NCBI GenBank assembly: GCA_029260215.1
Contig: JAJDDQ010000064.1
Coordinates: 35,053-99,052, forward strand
From: Phycisphaerae bacterium
Lineage (GTDB): Bacteria > Planctomycetota > Phycisphaerae > UBA1845
Direction: 5' to 3'
Length of the DNA stretch: 64,000 nt
In this document: in pieces, positions 27,527 through 35,447 of the stretch
Layout of the letters: each line of letters opens with the position of its first letter
Position numbering within the stretch: position 1 is the stretch's first letter
Position numbers and translations under genes: made by a program
Notes under the pieces: generated by a model
Databases searched by the model: none
What the model saw: only the letters and a program-made list of their open reading frames with translations
What the model was told of the DNA's origin: nothing

Positions 27527-29716
27527 TTGGTGTTCAGCGGCGAAACGTCGTTGCGGCAGAGAATGCGTCATGACTTGGATATCGTGCGTGACGGTGTAAA
27601 CAGTATAACCGCTAAAGCGAATGTCTTGGCGCCGCACCAACAGGATTTGCTGACCGACATTAGAAACCAGTTTCCGCATTATATGGCATTCTGCGAAGCC
27701 GTGATCGCCATTCCAGAGAGCGAATGGAACGTCGGCAGGTATTTGCTGGCCACGCAGGCGGTGCCTCTCGCCGCAGAAGCCACGCGTGTCCTTGAAGGGA
27801 TTACCGTATTTTACAACAGTTCCGTCGAGCGTGCCAGCGCGGAATTGGTTGCTACGAGCGATGTTGGTGCTGTAACGCTGGTACTGATGCTCGTAGCGAT
27901 GGCGGTGACGGCCACAGTCTTGTCCGTCCGTGGCGCCCGGCGCGTCACGCAGCCGATCACGGTTCTGGTTCAGGCTACGCAGCAGTTGGCAGCGGGGCGT
28001 TTGAGCGAGGACATCGCGTTGCTGGATTCGGAGGAACTTGCACGGCTTGCGATTGCCTTCAATGAAATGCGGAGAACGCTGCAATTTAATGAAAAGGCCT
28101 TGCACGAGAGCGAGGAACGGATGCGGGCGATCGTAAATACGGCCGCGGACGGGATCATCACCATCGACGAGAAAGGAGTCCTTGAATCGTTCAACGCTGC
28201 GGCGGAGAAGATGTTCGGTTATTCGGAATCTGAAGTGGTCGGCAAGAATGTTAGCCTCTTGACGCCTGCTCCCTATCGCGAGGAGCACGACATGTATCTT
28301 CAGCGCTATCGCGAAACCGGAGTTAAAACGATACTTGGTGGCTATCGCGAATTGATCGGGAAGCGAAAGGACGGCTCCACATTCCCGCTGGACCTGTGTG
28401 CGAGTGAAGTCCACATTGGTGACAGCCGCATATTCACGGGCATCGTGCGCGACATCACCAAGCGGAAGCAAGCGGAGTCTGTTCTGAAGCGATTCCGGCT
28501 CGCGATTGACGCGTCCGCCGACGCGGTTTTCCTGATCGACCGGGAAACGATGCGATTCGTGGATGCGAGTAAATCCGCCTGCGAGAGTCTCGGGTACTCC
28601 TACGATGAGTTGCTCAGTATGGGCCCCCACGACATAAAACCGGAATTCACCAGAGAGCGACTGGCCGCTAAGTTCGACGAGATTATCACCAAGAAAGTGT
28701 CGGTGGGTGTGCTTGAGACAGTTCATCGCCGGAAGGACGGGACGGATTTTCCAGCAGAGGTGATGATACAGTCCGCTTCGGTTGAGCGGCGAACGATCAT
28801 GGTCGCTGCGGTTCGCGACATCACCGAGCGTAAGTGGGCGGACCAGCAACTGGATCAGTTGCACAAGGAAGTGGTTGACGCTTCGCGCAAGGCGGGGATG
28901 GCGGAGATCGCCACCGGTGTCCTTCACAACGTCGGCAATGTGCTCAACAGCGTCAATGTCTCGGCGACTCTTGTGTCCGACAAGATGCGCAGGTCGAAGG
29001 TTTCGAGCCTGGCCAAGGTCACCGGATTGATGCGCGAACATACACACGATCTGGGAGCATTTATCACCGAAGACGAGCAAGGTAAGAAACTACCTGCCTA
29101 TCTCGACAAGCTGGCCGAGCATCTGGACGCGGAGCAAAGCTCCATGATGGGCGAACTGCAAGAACTCACGAAGAACATCGATCACATTAAGAAGATCGTC
29201 AGCGCGCAGCAGTCGCACGCCGGCGCGTTCGGCGTCGAGGAGACGGCATCGATCGCGGAAGTGGTGGATGATGCCCTAAAGGTGAACATGACTTCGTTTG
29301 AGCGGCATGGAATCGACATAGTTCGCGATTACGCGGAACTGCCTCCAATCACCCTCGACAAGCAGAAGCTGCTGCAAATCATGGTGAACCTGGAGCAGAA
29401 CGCAAAGCAAGCCGTCCGCGATTGCGACTGCCGGGACAAGCGCCTGACGCTGCGCATCGCGAGCCACGGGGACGACATGGTGCGTATTGAAGTCATCGAT
29501 AATGGGATGGGTATCGCCGCCGAAAACATGGCCAAGATTTTCTCGCATGGATTCACGACCAAAGAAAACGGGCACGGCTTTGGCCTGCATAGTGCAGCAT
29601 TGGCCGCGAAGAAGATGGGCGGATCCCTGAGCGTTCACAGCGACGGACCGGGCACGGGGGCCACTTTCACGCTCGATCTTCCTCTTAAACAGGCAGAGAC
29701 GAAAGTAACTGTATGA
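27527..29716 (+). CDS. C-terminal part of split sensor: HAMP-PAS-PAS histidine kinase
   Basis: If translated separately, this 729-residue part starts at TTG 27527 or at a nearby internal start; no good ribosome binding site was found. It has one membrane helix near 118-135, HAMP, PAS1 (AIVNTAADGIITIDEKGVLESFNAAAEKMFGY), PAS2 (LAIDASADAVFLIDRETMRFVDAS), then the phosphoacceptor histidine in GVLHNVGNVLNSV and a GHKL ATPase. The ATPase N-box reads IMVNLEQNAKQAV. Its stop overlaps the next ATG (ATGA). Confidence 0.75.
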   Translation: MVFSGETSLRQRMRHDLDIVRDGVNSITAKANVLAPHQQDLLTDIRNQFPHYMAFCEAVIAIPESEWNVGRYLLATQAVPLAAEATRVLEGITVFYNSSVERASAELVATSDVGAVTLVLMLVAMAVTATVLSVRGARRVTQPITVLVQATQQLAAGRLSEDIALLDSEELARLAIAFNEMRRTLQFNEKALHESEERMRAIVNTAADGIITIDEKGVLESFNAAAEKMFGYSESEVVGKNVSLLTPAPYREEHDMYLQRYRETGVKTILGGYRELIGKRKDGSTFPLDLCASEVHIGDSRIFTGIVRDITKRKQAESVLKRFRLAIDASADAVFLIDRETMRFVDASKSACESLGYSYDELLSMGPHDIKPEFTRERLAAKFDEIITKKVSVGVLETVHRRKDGTDFPAEVMIQSASVERRTIMVAAVRDITERKWADQQLDQLHKEVVDASRKAGMAEIATGVLHNVGNVLNSVNVSATLVSDKMRRSKVSSLAKVTGLMREHTHDLGAFITEDEQGKKLPAYLDKLAEHLDAEQSSMMGELQELTKNIDHIKKIVSAQQSHAGAFGVEETASIAEVVDDALKVNMTSFERHGIDIVRDYAELPPITLDKQKLLQIMVNLEQNAKQAVRDCDCRDKRLTLRIASHGDDMVRIEVIDNGMGIAAENMAKIFSHGFTTKENGHGFGLHSAALAAKKMGGSLSVHSDGPGTGATFTLDLPLKQAETKVTV

Positions 29717-29862
29717 ACGAGCGCAGGACTTATCGCAATCGACGCATTCTCATCGTGGATGATAACGAGTCGATCCACGCGGATTTTCCGAAAATCGTCG
29801 TCGGTAGTTTCGTCGCCGCTGCGACGATTGCGCCAAGAAACCCATTGTTCGAGGTGAACTGA
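29713..29862 (+). pseudogene. Receiver-domain relic, 49 codons
   Basis: This is too short for the ORF track. ATG at 29713 overlaps the kinase stop (ATGA). The first 27 codons, MNERRTYRNRRILIVDDNESIHADFPKIV, match the N-terminus of the next gene (RRILVVDDNQAIHDDFRKVL), including the DD acidic pair. After that the similarity ends and the frame terminates at 29860-29862. It looks like the remnant of a CheY-type receiver that has lost its phosphorylation aspartate and the rest of the domain. It may be a decayed duplicate of the intact regulator. Confidence 0.65.
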
Positions 29863-29929
29863 TCCGGAAGGTTTCCGCTTCGGTATCGAATAACCGCAAA
29901 GACAACACTGCGACCCTTGTAGGAGTATT

Positions 29930-30769
29930 ATGAAGATGGATATGAATGCAGTGAACCATAGGCGCATATTGGTCGTGGACGACAACCAGGCGATTCACGA
30001 CGATTTCCGAAAAGTTCTGGCAGTCGAGAGTAGCGCTGAGGCGCTCGAGGAGGATGTGGCTGCCCTCTTTGGTGGCACCGCGGTTACGTCATGCACCGAA
30101 GGCTTCGAGATCGACTCGGCGCATCAGGGACAGGAGGCGATCGACATGGTTTACGAGTCGTTGCGCGAGGAACGGCTCTATGCTGTCGCCTTCATCGATA
30201 TGCGCATGCCACCCGGCATGGATGGTATTGAGACGATTGGGAAACTTTGGGAGCTGGATCCATTTCTGCAAATCGTAATATGCACAGCCTATTCCGACTA
30301 CTCATGGCATGAGGTGATCGAGAAACTCGGATCAAGCGATCGGCTACTGATTCTCAAGAAACCGTTTGACAACATCGAAGTGCGCCAGCTGGCAGAGACG
30401 CTCACGGAGAAATGGAAACTCTCGGTCAAACAGTGGATCGACGTCCAGACCATGAAGAACTTGATTCGAACCAAGACAAGAGAACTCGACGATGCCCAAT
30501 CCGCCCTCGTTTCGGTTCAAGCAATGACGGATACGGTGAATCAGTTGAATTCCGATTGTCTACCGTCCGCCTGTGATGAGATTCGCGCGAAGTTGCAGAC
30601 CGTCGCATCCGGTGCAGCCCGGCTTCTCGATGAGACCCTGCCTGATTCCGAACAGCGCGCTGTGGCCTCGGCGATTGCTCAGGACGCTAGTCAGGGACTC
30701 CGCGTTTTTGATCACATTCTTGATGTTTCACGCGACCATATCAGAAAGGCGGCATTGGGAATCACCTGA
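29930..30769 (+). CDS. Response regulator, receiver domain with helical C-terminus
   Basis: This 279-residue protein has a receiver domain in its first 155 residues: VVDDN acidic pair, a long insert of the kind seen in CheY-like receivers of multidomain regulators (EALEEDVAALFGG), the phosphoacceptor in VAFIDMRMPPGMDGIETI, ICTAYSD and the KKPFD lysine. The C-terminal 120 residues are helical (NLIRTKTRELDDAQSALVSV, HILDVSRDHIRKA) and contain no DNA-binding, GGDEF or EAL domain. It may act by protein contact. AGGAG precedes the ATG. It is very likely the cognate partner of the adjacent histidine kinase. Confidence 0.85.
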   Translation: MKMDMNAVNHRRILVVDDNQAIHDDFRKVLAVESSAEALEEDVAALFGGTAVTSCTEGFEIDSAHQGQEAIDMVYESLREERLYAVAFIDMRMPPGMDGIETIGKLWELDPFLQIVICTAYSDYSWHEVIEKLGSSDRLLILKKPFDNIEVRQLAETLTEKWKLSVKQWIDVQTMKNLIRTKTRELDDAQSALVSVQAMTDTVNQLNSDCLPSACDEIRAKLQTVASGAARLLDETLPDSEQRAVASAIAQDASQGLRVFDHILDVSRDHIRKAALGIT

Positions 30770-30969
30770 ACCAGTACACGTTCTCGGTAGGCTACGTACC
30801 AGCCCATGTGCCCGAAACTGCGTGAAACGAAGCTTTGGAAACCGAATTCGCCGCGTCTTGGCCAAGTGGTTTCTCCGGGTATAATGCCCTCATGCAACTG
30901 GTCCAGCATATTGTACCGGCGTCCTTAGGTTGCGCAAGGAATCGGTGTCAAGTTGTGCAAGACCGCGTT

Positions 30970-31042
30970 GCGGGCGTAGCTCAATTGGTAGAGCATCAGC
31001 CTTCCAAGCTGAATGTTGACGGTTCGAGTCCGTTCGCCCGCT
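30970..31042 (+). tRNA. tRNA-Gly (anticodon TCC)
   Basis: The cloverleaf can be folded by eye: acceptor GCGGGCG/CGCCCGC, D stem GCTC/GAGC, anticodon stem TCAGC/GCTGA with loop CTTCCAA giving anticodon TCC, and T stem GACGG/CCGTT with loop TTCGAGT. Discriminator is T; CCA is not encoded. It is followed directly by the remnant of a dockerin-like gene. Confidence 0.95.
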
Positions 31043-31043
31043 T

Positions 31044-31198
31044 TTGACGATAACTTCTTTCCCGAACGCTACTTAGCGTGCCTGACTGGTATTGGCGGCG
31101 GGCCATGCACGGTTGGCGGCGAGGCGTTTGATTTTGACTCCGATCTCGACGTTGATCTGATCGACTTCGCGGGGTTTCGGAACTCGCTTGGCAGATAA
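31044..31198 (+). pseudogene. Truncated dockerin-like C-terminal tail
   Basis: Open reading continues out of the tRNA-Gly sequence and gives YLACLTGIGGGPCTV followed by EAFDFDSDLDVDLIDFAGFRNSLGR and a stop. This is the final part of a dockerin-like calcium-loop module, as in the intact genes at 32496, 45076 and 56338. No start codon or upstream domain exists; the tail abuts the tRNA 3' end. It is most likely the remnant of a gene deleted by recombination or integration at the tRNA. Confidence 0.7.
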
Positions 31199-31268
31199 AG
31201 CGGTTTCGCTCAACATATCGCAACTTCGTTTTCGTGAAATGCCCTTGGATGCCGGTACGTCCGCGCGG

Positions 31269-31284
31269 ACTGAAGTCCGCCGTT
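31269..31284. repeat. GCGGACTGAAGTCCGC palindrome
   Basis: This 16-bp palindrome (arms GCGGACT and AGTCCGC) lies between the pseudogene tail and the lipoprotein gene. I saw only this copy in the window. It resembles short extragenic palindromes found in many genomes and has no T tract to make it a terminator. Confidence 0.5.
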
Positions 31285-31438
31285 CATTGCTCCGCGATTG
31301 GGGATTGAGACGGGGAGGTAAAGCTGCTTTGCAGAAAAAGCCGCGTTACGTCCCCACGGCCGTTTGACGTCACACCGAAGACGCGAGATCGTACGGGGTG
31401 AGCGGTGCGTATGCGAAACACTTAAGGAACTTTAGTTA

Positions 31439-32239
31439 ATGGTTGCGTGCAACAAGACATGCCAGCAGATATTTTTCGCCATGACAATCGCGGCGGGATG
31501 TTGTTTTCTGACGACCGGCTGCGCGCCGGGGGCGAAGAACGAAGTGATCGTGATGGGCATGATTCACGGTCGCCATCGGACGAGTAAGCTCTACAGCGTC
31601 GCGCGGGTCAAATCATTCATGCGGGCCGTCGATCCCGATTTCATCCTTTGCGAGATTCCGCCGGACCGCCTGGAGACAGCTCTTCGCGAATTCGACGAGA
31701 CCGGAAAGATTGACGAACCGCGTGTGAAGCGATTCCCCGAATACGTTGAGGCTATGTTTCCCCTGCATCGCGAGATGCATTTTGAAATCGTACCCTGTGC
31801 AGCCTGGACGAAAGCGATGTCGGACGATCGCCGGGAGAAGCTCGCCCGGTTCAAGGAAACGCGACCGGAGGACTGGGCTGAGATGAATCGCGCAGAATCG
31901 CAGGCTGACGAGCAGTTACGGAAAGAGCGTCTCGACGAAGACCCACTGGGAATACACACGGAGCGGTACGACGAGATCACAGCCCGCGGGCTTGAGCCGT
32001 ACAACCGGCTGTTCAACGATGCGCTCGGGGCGGGCGGCTGGGACAACATCAACGCCGCACATTACGCACTCATCACCGCCTCGCTCGACGGCCACAAGGG
32101 GGAGGGCAAACGGTTTCTGATCACGTTCGGAGCTGGCCACAAAAGGTGGTTCCTGGACAAATTGCGTCAGCGCGACGACATCACGCTGCGTAATCTGCGC
32201 GAATTCTCAAGCCAAGGGTCTGCCCGAGAAACAGATTGA
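31439..32239 (+). CDS. Lipoprotein, TraB/ChaN-like (EreA-like) fold suspected
   Basis: This 266-residue protein has a signal peptide ending in the lipobox FLTTGC. After it comes VIVMGMIHGRHRTS, a GxxH-type motif, then PDFILCEIPPDRLE, and near the end FLITFGAGHKRWF. The spacing of a GxxH, a Glu on a following strand and a late GxGH resembles the TIKI/TraB/EreA/ChaN superfamily, some of which are metal-dependent hydrolases. I see the motifs; the family call is inference. AAGGAAC precedes the ATG by 8 bases. It has no obvious operon partner. Confidence 0.6.
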   Translation: MVACNKTCQQIFFAMTIAAGCCFLTTGCAPGAKNEVIVMGMIHGRHRTSKLYSVARVKSFMRAVDPDFILCEIPPDRLETALREFDETGKIDEPRVKRFPEYVEAMFPLHREMHFEIVPCAAWTKAMSDDRREKLARFKETRPEDWAEMNRAESQADEQLRKERLDEDPLGIHTERYDEITARGLEPYNRLFNDALGAGGWDNINAAHYALITASLDGHKGEGKRFLITFGAGHKRWFLDKLRQRDDITLRNLREFSSQGSARETD

Positions 32240-32495
32240 GCCAACGGCAACACCGCCCCTGATTCCAGCGTTTTTTTCAGTTCAAGAGACTCCGCCGTTC
32301 ACAAATGAGAGGCCGGTGGCGAGGTTGGTGTAAAGTCTGGCCTGAGTCAATCCTGGTGGAATAGTTGCGGCTGCACTTTGGGTTTCGGCTGGTTTTGTCG
32401 AGGTAGGGGAGATTCTCGATCACGTTCGGACACGAAATCCTGTATTATGGACGCTGGCTGCGTAGGGTCGTGGCGATGAACACAGGAGGGGAACT

Positions 32496-33377
32496 ATGTG
32501 TGGGCGAAACGCGCGTTTGGCTGCGATTCTGTCGGTTGGGTTATTGTCCTTTGGCGTCTTGCCGGCGATAGGCGACGAGGTGGTCCTCACGTCCGTTAAG
32601 GATACAACGCTCTACGAGGACGCTTCAGCCACCAGCAACGGATCGGGCATACTTTTCTTCATCGGCAAGACCGCCGCCGCCGCCGGTTTCAAGGTACGCC
32701 GCGGATTGCTTAAATTCGATCCAACCGCCGGTATTCCAGCCGGCTCCAAAATCGACAACGTCGAGCTTGAGGTGGAGGTGTACGCAACGGCGCCGTCGTC
32801 GGGCACCAGGCTCGCGTCGGTGCATCGCGTTCTTGCCGATTGGGGCGAAGCCGGTTCCGAGGGTTTGGGGACCGGAGCACCTGCGCAGACCGGTGATGCG
32901 ACCTGGAAATTCCGCTTTTTCGACACGATTCAATGGGCCACGCAGGGCGGAGATTTCGTACCCCTGCGCAGCGCATCGGTCTCGATGGGCCTGCCGGGCG
33001 ACTACGTGTTCGCCTCGACGCCCGAGTTGATCGCCGACGTGCAGTTTTGGCTTGACCAGCCCGACAGCAATTTCGGCTGGATCATGATCGGTGACGAGGT
33101 CGCCACGCAGGTTGCTCGTGGGCTTGGCACGCGCGAGATCGCCGCACCCAACGGAGTGCCGATGCTTCGCGTCACGTTCACGCCGCCGGCGACGCTTCCG
33201 GGGGACTGCGACGACGACAGGGATGTCGATCTCGTCGATTTCACGGCCATCCGAAACTGTCAGACAGGCCCCTCGGGCGGACCTGTGCCACCGGCATGCA
33301 TCTGCGTTGATTTCGACGGCGACGAGGATGTCGATCGCGCGGATCAGCAGGCATTTCAAATCGCTTTCGGGCAATAG
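32496..33377 (+). CDS. Secreted DNRLRE-domain protein with dockerin-like tail
   Basis: This 293-residue protein has a signal peptide (about 1-26, ending near AIGDE) and a DNRLRE-type domain (TTLYEDASATSNGSG, RRGLLKFDPTAGIPAGSKI, VHRVLADWGEAGSEG), a beta-sandwich found in extracellular proteins and carbohydrate-binding contexts. The C-terminus has two calcium-loop motifs, GDCDDDRDVDLVDFTAIRNC and VDFDGDEDVDRADQQAFQIAFG, the dockerin-like pair recurring in this window. It is presumably exported. No catalytic residues are visible. It is preceded by a GGAGG box. Confidence 0.85.
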   Translation: MCGRNARLAAILSVGLLSFGVLPAIGDEVVLTSVKDTTLYEDASATSNGSGILFFIGKTAAAAGFKVRRGLLKFDPTAGIPAGSKIDNVELEVEVYATAPSSGTRLASVHRVLADWGEAGSEGLGTGAPAQTGDATWKFRFFDTIQWATQGGDFVPLRSASVSMGLPGDYVFASTPELIADVQFWLDQPDSNFGWIMIGDEVATQVARGLGTREIAAPNGVPMLRVTFTPPATLPGDCDDDRDVDLVDFTAIRNCQTGPSGGPVPPACICVDFDGDEDVDRADQQAFQIAFGQ

Positions 33378-33512
33378 CACCGGGCATCGCTGGCGTGCTC
33401 GCATCGGGTACGCGCGTCCAGTTGGCGCTCGCGCTCGGTTCACTCTTGAATCGACGGATAATTACGATCCGAGGCGACGAGAGAGGATGTGGGCGTAATG
33501 CGCGTTATTCGC

Positions 33513-33595
33513 GGTCCCCCGCTCCCTTACGGTCCCCCGCTCCCTTACGGTCGTGGCTCTGATTCGTCTCTTGACGTTGAATGATGGATGACAAG
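33513..33595. repeat. 18-bp tandem repeat plus CTTACGG family copy B
   Basis: GGTCCCCCGCTCCCTTAC occurs twice, perfectly, at 33513-33530 and 33531-33548. The second unit leads into CTCCCTTACGGTCGTGGCTCTGATTCGTC (about 33539-33595), which is related along its length to the repeat at 13690-13747. Confidence 0.8.
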
Positions 33596-33846
33596 GCACT
33601 GGGTTATCGGGCTTCGCGTTTTATTGTGGGATTTCTCGGACTCGGACTTGATTTTGGCGGAACGTCCGCGTATAGTGAATCGGACGGGAGATTGAGGGGA
33701 GAGTACTGAGTAGCCTTGCGGGAGAGATCGAGGCTTCACCCCTGTGTCAGTGCTAGCCCTTTTTGGTAATAGAATTTTGATACCGTATCCACGGGTTTAA
33801 CAGCCTGCGGCTGTCTGTGTCTTTGGTGTCGTGGTTTCGGGCGATC

Positions 33847-33928
33847 GAGAGAGAGAGCCTTCGCCCGAAGCGCGTTTTGAGAGAGAGAGTTTCGCAGAGG
33901 GATTGAGAGATTTACCGAGAGAGAGAGA
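33847..33928. repeat. Three spaced GA dinucleotide tracts
   Basis: Runs of GA occur at 33847-33857, 33879-33889 and 33917-33928, with starts 32 and 38 bases apart; a shorter GAGAGAG follows near 33998. The strand is strongly purine-rich in these parts. No protein-coding or RNA explanation is apparent. Confidence 0.75.
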
Positions 33929-34056
33929 ACGGTTCTTCGGAGCCGTCTTTCGGTACCAAAGACATCCAAGCCTGGGTCGAAGGGGCAGTGTCCGGCTGAG
34001 AGAGCGCGAACACTGCTCCTTTGCTTTTTACCTATGTTGGCGAGACTTTGCGGGCG

Positions 34057-35328
34057 TTAATCCTGCTCCGGCAAGCGGCGAATGTCCGCACCAACAGCCG
34101 TCAACTTTTCCTCGATACGTTCATATCCGCGATCAATATGGTAAGCACGGCGGACGCGGGTTTGGCCCTTTGCGATCAAGCCCGCCAGAATCAAAGCAGC
34201 CGATGCGCGAAGATCTGAGGCCATCACCGGCGCACCGATCAGTCGCCTCACGCCGTGGATAATAACCGTTCCCCCTTCACGACGAAGATTGGCACCCATG
34301 CGGTTCAGCTCAGCCATGTGCAGGAAACGGTCGGGAAAGATTTTCTCAACGATGATGCTGTTGCCGTCGGCCAGGCAAAGGAGCGCCATGGTCTGGGCTT
34401 GGAGGTCCGTCGGGAATCCGGGGTAGGGTTGCGTGGTCAGCTCGACCGGTTCGAGTCGCCTTGAGGAGGACACGGCGATGCCCTTCTCGCCTCGTTCGAT
34501 ATTCACGCCGACACGACGCAACCGATCGACCACGGCGATGAGATGTTCAAGGCGACCACCGTGCAGTTCAAGCTCGCCGTTGGTGATGGCGGCTGCGATC
34601 ATGAACGTTCCGGTCTCGATGCGGTCCGGGATGACCGTGTGTTCGCAACCGGAGATTTTCGTCACGCCGTCAATCACCATGCGGGGTGTGCCGTGGCCCG
34701 AGATGCGCGCACCGCATGCGTTCAGGAAGTCGGCCAAGTCGGTAATCTCAGGCTCGCACGCCGCCGATTCAATGACGGTGCGCCCTTCAGCCAACACAGC
34801 CGCCATCATAACGTTGGCGGTTCCGGTTACGGATGATCCGAAAGCACCTCCGAGGAACATCTCCGTGCCGCGCAGTTTCTTGGCGCGCAGCATCATGTCG
34901 CCGCCGATTAACTCCGAATCCGCCCCGAGCGATTCGAGGCCTTGAACATGCAGGCCGACGGGTCGCACGCCGATCGCACATCCGCCGGGCATGGCGACCT
35001 GTGCGCGTTTCCGTTTCGCGAGCAAAGGCCCCATCACGCAGACGCTGGCCCGCATCTTGCTCACCAATTCGTACTCGGCGTGGCAGTTCATTTCGTCTTC
35101 CACGCGCACATGCAGGGAACCGTCTTCCTTCCGCTCCGACATTACGCCCAACCGCTGCAACAGTGTCAACATCGAGCGCACGTCGGCCAAGTCGGGCACG
35201 TTGTGCAGGACGACTTCGTCCTCACACAGGATGCAGGCAGCCAGAATCGGCAGGGCTGCGTTTTTGGCACCGCTGATCTGAACCGTGCCTTTGAGTCGGC
35301 TGCCGCCCGCTATTTCAAATAGTTCCAC
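34057..35328 (-). CDS. murA: UDP-N-acetylglucosamine 1-carboxyvinyltransferase
   Basis: MurA transfers enolpyruvate from PEP to UDP-GlcNAc, the first committed step of peptidoglycan synthesis, in the cytoplasm. The catalytic lysine is in SGAKNAALPIL (about residue 22) and the active-site cysteine is in VAMPGGCAIGVRPVGLH (Cys near 117), so the enzyme should be of the fosfomycin-binding Cys type. The length of 423 residues is normal. The start is a GTG at 35326-35328, preceded by GGATGGG. Its presence shows the organism can make peptidoglycan, once doubted for planctomycetes. Confidence 0.97.
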   Translation of the reverse strand: MELFEIAGGSRLKGTVQISGAKNAALPILAACILCEDEVVLHNVPDLADVRSMLTLLQRLGVMSERKEDGSLHVRVEDEMNCHAEYELVSKMRASVCVMGPLLAKRKRAQVAMPGGCAIGVRPVGLHVQGLESLGADSELIGGDMMLRAKKLRGTEMFLGGAFGSSVTGTANVMMAAVLAEGRTVIESAACEPEITDLADFLNACGARISGHGTPRMVIDGVTKISGCEHTVIPDRIETGTFMIAAAITNGELELHGGRLEHLIAVVDRLRRVGVNIERGEKGIAVSSSRRLEPVELTTQPYPGFPTDLQAQTMALLCLADGNSIIVEKIFPDRFLHMAELNRMGANLRREGGTVIIHGVRRLIGAPVMASDLRASAALILAGLIAKGQTRVRRAYHIDRGYERIEEKLTAVGADIRRLPEQD

Positions 35329-35447
35329 GTTATCCCATCCTCTGAGAAGAGAGTTGCCAATCGGCTGACCCCGACATCCGTGTCAGAGTTTTTTGAAGAC
35401 CAAATTCCTGCCGCGCCGACACCGCCTGTGACTCAGCTTGGCCTATC

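Larger units (their letters stand above)
26879..29716 (+). pseudogene. PAS sensor histidine kinase interrupted by one in-frame TAA
   Basis: Two ORFs of the track (26879-27460 and 27527-29716) lie in the same frame. The 66 bases between them are open in that frame, so a single TAA at 27458-27460 divides one reading frame of 946 codons. The first part has transmembrane helix 1 (LAIALLGMGMLGTALVTEL) and half of a four-helix periplasmic sensor. The second completes that sensor, then has transmembrane helix 2 (VTLVLMLVAMAVTATVL), HAMP, two PAS domains, the histidine box GVLHNVGNVLNSVNVS, and an ATPase domain (DNGMGIA, HGFGLHSAAL). All kinase motifs are intact. Either a nonsense mutation, a sequencing error or a true split sensor explains it. 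Confidence 0.8.
33378..34056. other. Repeat-rich convergent intergenic region
   Basis: These 680 bases separate the 3' ends of two convergent genes. They contain an 18-bp direct repeat, a dispersed repeat copy and three GA tracts (all listed separately). The long plus-strand ORF at 33831-34262 is Arg/Glu-rich only because of the GA tracts and runs into antisense murA; I reject it. No RNA gene is recognisable. Confidence 0.6.

Noticed and set aside
27485-29080. 531-aa minus-strand ORF over the sensor kinase
   Set aside because: Antisense to HAMP and PAS domains; the plus-strand domains are unmistakable.
33831-34262. 143-aa Arg/Glu-rich ORF
   Set aside because: Its composition comes from the GA tracts, and it runs antisense into the end of murA.
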